From the NCBI GenBank assembly GCA_002104895.1, contig MCFG01000007.1, positions 1-64,000 of the forward strand: a stretch of 64,000 nucleotides of DNA, in the 5' to 3' direction. How positions within the stretch are numbered: position 1 is the first letter of the stretch; each line of letters starts with the position of its first letter. The translations under genes were made by a program, and so were the position numbers. Below, piece by piece: positions 58,930 to 64,000 of this stretch. The notes under the pieces are model-generated. The model made no database searches. It was not told the origin of the DNA and saw nothing but the letters and a program-made list of their open reading frames with translations. Source of the stretch: Anaeromyces robustus (Eukaryota; Neocallimastigomycota; Neocallimastigomycetes; Neocallimastigales; Neocallimastigaceae).

Positions 58930-59239
58930 AAATTTAATTATTCTTCAGAATTTTTTTTTTTTCTTTTATTTATATATATATAAATATTTATTTATCTATT
59001 TATTTATATATCTATTTATTTATTTATTTATTTATTTATCTATTTATCTATTTATTTATTTACTTATTAAATTAATATATTAATTTGAAATTATTCAAAC
59101 GAATTATATTAATAATTAAAGTAACCTTCACATATATCTATCTTTTATATATAAATATAAAAGATACATAAAGTTATTTTAAATATTTAATTTATTTAAA
59201 TGTAATAAAAAAAATTAAAGGATTAATAAATAATTATAA

Positions 59240-59270
<31 letters not shown>

Positions 59271-59566
59271 ATATAAATCATTTAGTATATAAATGATAAA
59301 AATAAAAATAATAATAAAAATTAAAAAATAAAATAAAAAGCTTTAAATACTTAAAAAAAAAATAGTTCTATTAAACATATAAAATATTATAAAATATTAT
59401 CAATTCAATATTTTTGTTAAAAATATTTTTTTAATTCTGCTAATTAAATAGTCTTATTATAATAACTTAATAATTCATTATTATAATTAAATTAATAATA
59501 ATAATAAATAAAATGGTATAATATATTAATATCATATATTGGTGTTACTGTATTAAATATATATAG

Positions 59567-59686
59567 AATTATACCGACTTTATTCAAGACTTTTGATATT
59601 CTTGCAGATTACTATGATAAAGGTTAGATATCTCAGGGAGATTTTAAAGGTGTTAAATTTAAATAAAGTTTTCATTATTTTATTGC

Positions 59687-59728
<42 letters not shown>

Positions 59729-59749
59729 TGTAGACATTGAAATGATAAG
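59567..59749 (+). pseudogene. Isolated dead exon of an unidentified host gene
   Basis: Bounded by an acceptor-like ATATAG and a donor-like AAG/GTATAT. It reads RIIPTLFKTFDILADYYDKG, a stop, then ISQGDFKGV. After the insertion at 59654-59719 it continues DIEMIR to the donor. Codon use and GC content are exon-like, yet no partner exons are found, and it carries an in-frame stop. I do not recognise the family. It does not resemble the RGS genes on either side. Confidence 0.5.
59641..59731 (+). mobile_element. Tiny poly(A)-tailed retro-insertion with 13-bp target-site duplication
   Basis: The 13-mer ATTTTAAAGGTGT occurs at 59641-59653 and again at 59719-59731 (the first base of the second copy is shared with the A run). 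Between them lie 34 bp of unrelated sequence and an A run of 32 (59688-59719). An AATAAA polyadenylation signal (59662-59667) sits 20 nt before the A run. This is the hallmark of LINE-type target-primed reverse transcription of an mRNA 3' end, strongly 5'-truncated. The source transcript is unknown. The dead-exon reading continues across if the insertion is ignored, so it landed inside an exon. Confidence 0.75.
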
Positions 59750-59992
59750 GTATATAATTAATTTATTTTAATACGGATACTTGGAGAAAAGCTTGAAGTA
59801 TTAATACTTCCTTTTTTTACTTGATAGATATTATTATTATTTTTTTTTTCTTCTCTCTTTTTTTTTTTTTTTTTAATTATATTCATATAATTAAATATTT
59901 TAAAATTTAAAAAAAATTGGTTAGGTTTATTAATTATTAAAATATATATAGAAAATTCCTCATTTTTATTTTTTTTTTGTCCTACTTTATAT

Positions 59993-60061
59993 TTAGGGAT
60001 TATTTATATTTAGTGTTAATCCTTAAGTATTATTTTTTTTTTCAGTATAAATAATCCCTAA
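59993..60061. repeat. Inverted repeat with 16-bp perfect arms
   Basis: TTAGGGATTATTTATA (59993-60008) is matched by its exact complement (60046-60061) with a 37-nt spacer that includes a T run. It could be a miniature foldback element, a transcript hairpin or chance; no clear target duplication is seen. Confidence 0.7.
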
Positions 60062-61810
60062 TATTTAATCTTAATAAATAGAATTTATATATTACAATTT
60101 AATTTAATTTAATTTTGAATTAAATACAAATATAAATAAAAATTAAATTGTTATTTTAAAAATTAATTTATATAAAACATAAAAATTTCGTTTGGTATTA
60201 TATTTTTCTTTATATTATTATCAGGCCACATTAATATAAATGAAAGTAATTTTTTAATTGAAGAAATTCTTTAAATTGTGTAAATATAGATGAATAATAA
60301 TTATAATAATTTTTATTTAAAAGAAATAAAAAAAATAAAAATAATAAAAAAGGCTTAATTAATAAAGTAGTTAATATTTTTTACAATAAAACTAATTAAA
60401 GTAAAAAAAGAAAAACTCTAAAGATGTTTTATTTTTTAGCTATCAAATCCTATATAATATTATTTAGTGGTATAAACACTGTTTTTTAATAGTATTTAAT
60501 TAATAATAAATATTTTGATTATTAATTTTTATAATTTTATTTTTATTAAATGTTTAATTAATTAATTAATTAATTAATTATTTATTTATTTATTTATTTA
60601 TTTAAAATGTCTTATTATTATTATTATAATTATTATTATTATTTTTTTTTTTTGGAACATATTTTTAATAATTAAAGTATTCATATAATTCATATATATA
60701 ATATGTAATGAGTATTCTTTTATAATTAATAATGAATAATAAATATATTTATATTAACAAATATTTTTATTTCATATTTATTATTTATTAATTAATTAAA
60801 TATTTTTTATTTTAATTTTTAATTTTTTTATTTTTTTATTTATTTATTTATTTTTTTTTTCTTTTTTTGAATCAAATAGGTTGGTATAAATTGAAATTAA
60901 ATAATACCTTTTTTGGTAATGTGATTTTGTATTCATTTAGAATAAAAAATTTCGATTACACAAAATAATAATTTTATTTGATAAAATTTAAAATAAAATA
61001 AAAAAATTATATTTATTTATATTAAAAGTTTAAAAATTTTCAAAAATATATTAGTTATATGAATAATATATAATATATAATCTAAATAATATATTATAAA
61101 ATATATTATTTTATAATACATATAATTGTTTACATATCATTATAGTATATAATAATATATTATTATTATTATTATTATTGTTGTTATAGAAGTAAAACAA
61201 TAATAAGAACTCAAAGATATTAAATAGAATCTAAAAATAAAAAAATATATAATTAATTTTAAAATAATAAAACATATAATTAATTATTATTAAAAGAATA
61301 ATTAAATAGTTTTTTAAATTATTATAAAATTATTTAAGTTATTATTAAATATAATTAAAAATAAAGAAAGAAAGAAAGAAAGAAAAAAAAAAAAACTAAT
61401 AATTTTACATATTTAAAATAATTAAAGGATACTTTAAATTATTTTAACCTATTCCGAATATTTAAAAAAAAACATTTCCAATTTTTAATTTTGCTAGAAT
61501 AGTTAATATAAAAAAAATGTCATTGATGATGATAATTTTATAATAAATAAAGTTTAATTAATAATTTATATTATTATAATATATTATAATATATTATTAA
61601 ATATAATATACAAAGAATATTTATATTATGATCTTTAATTAAATTTTTCTTTGTTTTAAACTTTATTTATTATATTTTTATAAATTTTAATTTTATTTGT
61701 ATTCAGGTAATTATTTAGAAAAGAAAAAATTTTTATATTCATTAACTATTGGAATTTTTTTTTACATATTTAATTAATGTTTTTTAAAATATTTCCTTTA
61801 TTTTTTATAT

Positions 61811-61930
61811 TAATAATAAATAGTAATAAATAATAAATAATAAATAATAAATAATAAATAATAAATAATAAATAATAAATAATAAAATAATAAAATAATC
61901 AATAATCAATAATCAATAATCAATAATAAA
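61811..61930. repeat. AAATAAT heptamer array followed by CAATAAT heptamers
   Basis: About ten AATAAAT-phase units (61811-61885), then about five AATCAAT-phase units (61896-61930). The two share period 7, suggesting spread of a variant unit. Confidence 0.85.
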
Positions 61931-63021
61931 TAAATAATAAAAAAAAGTAAATATATAAATATATAAATATATAAATAAATAGCCATACTTTAGGTATGAA
62001 TTGTTATATTATTGTTATATTTATATTATTCTTTATTGGTATTATTGCTTTTTTATTATTATTTAATATAAATTATTCATTAGATATAAAAAAATCATAA
62101 ATTTGAACATTAAATATTTAAATATTAATTTCCCATTGGTATATTATAATTTCTCAAAAATAACTATTGTATGGTTTAATATTGAATATATCATAGAAAA
62201 TAAGGAACAATAACAATTAACAATAATATTAATTAGTAAAATTTAATATTTTATATTAAAAAAAATTTTTTTGAAAAAAAATGAGAGGTTTTACAAAAAA
62301 TCAATAACAATTTTATATTAATTAAGGTTTATATTCAAACATAATTTATTTAATTATATATTTATAAAATCCAAAACTCATGTGGAATAAATAATTAAAG
62401 ATTTTATTATTCTTATTTTTTTCTTTTATTTACTGTAATATTCCTTAAATTTAATATAATAAAAAAAAAAAAAGAATAATAATTTTAGATTTAAAATCAA
62501 TAAACATATTTATCTTTTAAATGTTTAAGAAATTATAAATTTATAAAATATAATTTGTCAGGAAAAATATATATTTAATAAATATAAATTTAATTATACC
62601 CTGAAACAATAATAGCAAGAAAGAAAAAAAAAATACATTATGGTTTTATTTGAATTTGAAATAATGAATATTAAACAATTAAAATCTGATAATGAATTTT
62701 AGACAATTTTAAAAAAAAAAAAAAACATTTTTAAAATATATTAAATTTATGTATTTTATATATAAACATTAATCAAAGTGCTATTATTTCATTGAAATTG
62801 TAATAATTTTTAGAATATATATTCAATTTATTATGATATATATTTTTTCATATATTAAAAGAATAAAATAAGATAAATATAATTCAGAAATAAAAAAAAA
62901 AAAAGTTTCAAGAAATAAAAATAAATAAATAAATAAATATTATTGCATCAATAAACTAAAATATAATTAAGATAATAAACAAATTAAAAGTTTTTAATAT
63001 AAGTAATAAATAATATTAATA

Positions 63022-64000
63022 ATGACACTAATAGGAAAAGTAATATTTTAAATTATATTATAAATAATATAATAAATACAACTGATAATAATTTAATTAT
63101 GATAAAATATGATAATTTTGGTTCATATTATTGAATAAATTTATTTTTTATTTCCTTAATAAAAAAAAATAGGATGGAATTTTTAATACCACAAGAGTGT
63201 CAAAAGAAGAGTATGATGTATATATACATAGGGGATTTGTACAAGAAAAAGATAAATTTATTGTAGAAAAAATATTATATAAGATTGCTTTTGTGGTTTT
63301 TAGTATTTTTTCTATAGTTTCCTTAATCTTGTAAGTATTTTAAAAAAATATTATATGCTGTATAAAATTTTAATTTATATTTAAATATAAATTTTAATTA
63401 TTATTATTATTATTATTATAAATGTTAAACTAAATTATATATATTATAATATATAGTTTTTATAAATTACGTAAATCATATATTATTCGTCAAAGAAATT
63501 TTTGTTTAACTTTTACTGGAGGAATATTGACATACTTAAATACTTTTTTTGGATTTGTAAGTTTCTTTTTTTTTTTTGTAATACTTTTTTTCTTCTTCAC
63601 TATTTTTCTTAAATATGTATTAAATTAATCGATATTAATAAATATTGTATATTTTCATTTTTGTAGATACCACAAATGTCAAAAATTCCTTGCATATGTA
63701 AATATATTATCCATTATTATTTATATTTAATAAATTTATAGTAGCATTATGATATTAATATAATAATATTTTATATATATTTTATTCAATAGTGTCTGTA
63801 TTTTCTTCAAATATTTTAAATGTTGCTGTTAATTTTATGTAAATATTTAAATAATTTAATATAATATTTTTTTAAAATAATTATTAATATATACATCTAT
63901 ATATAAATAATTATTATTTTATCATTATAAATGTATTATACTAATATTAATATATTTTTATATTTTTTATACATATATGTTATTAATTTAGTTTTTTAAC
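63022..64000 (+). CDS. Seven-transmembrane RGS-type protein (copy 2), N-terminal part, cut by window end
   Basis: Six exons in frame: 63022-63039, 63173-63330, 63457-63556, 63667-63697, 63793-63838, and 63992 to the window end. The start MTLIGK is chosen because it is followed by a donor in the right phase, mirroring copy 1. Exon 2 reads DGIFNTTRVSKEEYDVYIHR, GFVQEKDKFIVEKI and then a hydrophobic helix; exon 3 reads FYKLRKSYIIRQRNFCLTF, TGGILTYLNTFFGF; then IPQMSKIPCI and SVFSSNILNVAVNF. Exons 3, 4 and 5 have the same lengths as in copy 1 (100, 31 and 46 nt) and exon 2 differs by one codon. The RGS domain would lie beyond the window; its presence is inferred from the paralog. Confidence 0.85.

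Larger units (their letters stand above)
58930..63021. other. Spacer between the two tandem 7TM-RGS genes
   Basis: About 4.1 kb, AT-rich. It holds (ATTT)n near 58985-59060, (AAAT)n near 59240-59272, a dead exon with a small poly(A) insertion (59567-59749), two inverted repeats (59795-59810 and 59993-60061), and a 7-bp AAATAAT-type array (61811-61890). A 34-codon hydrophobic ORF (61996-62100, starts MNCYIIVIFI) may be chance. No intact third receptor gene is seen. Confidence 0.6.

Noticed and set aside
61996-62100. 34-codon hydrophobic ORF between the receptor genes
   Set aside because: It is short and made mostly of codons expected from AT-rich DNA, with no splice partners. It could be a receptor helix relic, but nothing supports that.

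Overview
The window is nuclear DNA from a eukaryote with extremely AT-rich non-coding sequence: long A/T runs, (AAAT)n, (AAT)n and homopolymer tracts. Compact coding exons are visibly richer in G and C. Genes have many short, phase-consistent GT-AG introns. The protein set is conserved eukaryotic/fungal: DNA polymerase epsilon, Sec61 gamma, SmE, Dph3, Syf1, a Nop13-like protein, a Utp30-like protein, a Gyp7-type RabGAP, severin and an LPCAT-type MBOAT. It also includes a CCDC77-type protein of the kind found in ciliated or flagellated lineages. Intron density, AT extremes, (AAAT)n arrays and a flagellar/centrosomal gene together point to an anaerobic gut fungus (Neocallimastigomycota: Piromyces, Neocallimastix or Anaeromyces type). 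Dictyostelium fits less well because it has few introns and no flagellum. This assignment is inference.

Layout from left to right: tail of an unidentified gene (2-136, +); TTC1-like TPR protein (+); decayed relics and hairpins (4.7-6.2 kb); SSS1/Sec61 gamma (-); POL2, 12 exons (-); Gyp7/TBC1D15-type RabGAP, 14 exons (+); CCDC77-like coiled-coil protein, 8 exons (-); severin, 14 exons (-); UTP30/RSL1D1-like L1-domain protein, 6 exons (-); SYF1, one exon (+); NOP13-like two-RRM protein, 3 exons (-); a 1011-residue coiled-coil protein (+); an MBOAT lysophospholipid acyltransferase (-); SmE (-) and DPH3 (+) as a divergent pair; an intronless bacterial-looking NAD(P)-binding protein (+); and two tandem copies of a seven-transmembrane receptor-like protein with a C-terminal RGS domain (+), the second cut by the window end.

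There are no operons, no complete transposons and no recognisable tRNA or snRNA genes. Functions are mostly housekeeping: replication, splicing, ribosome biogenesis, secretion and tRNA/translation modification. The most distinctive part is 55.5-64 kb. There, two 7TM-RGS paralogs with matching exon lengths flank about 4 kb that holds a dead exon. That exon is split by a tiny poly(A)-tailed insertion flanked by 13-bp target-site duplications. Exon coordinates were derived by hand from splice consensus, reading-frame continuity and remembered family motifs; no search was run.
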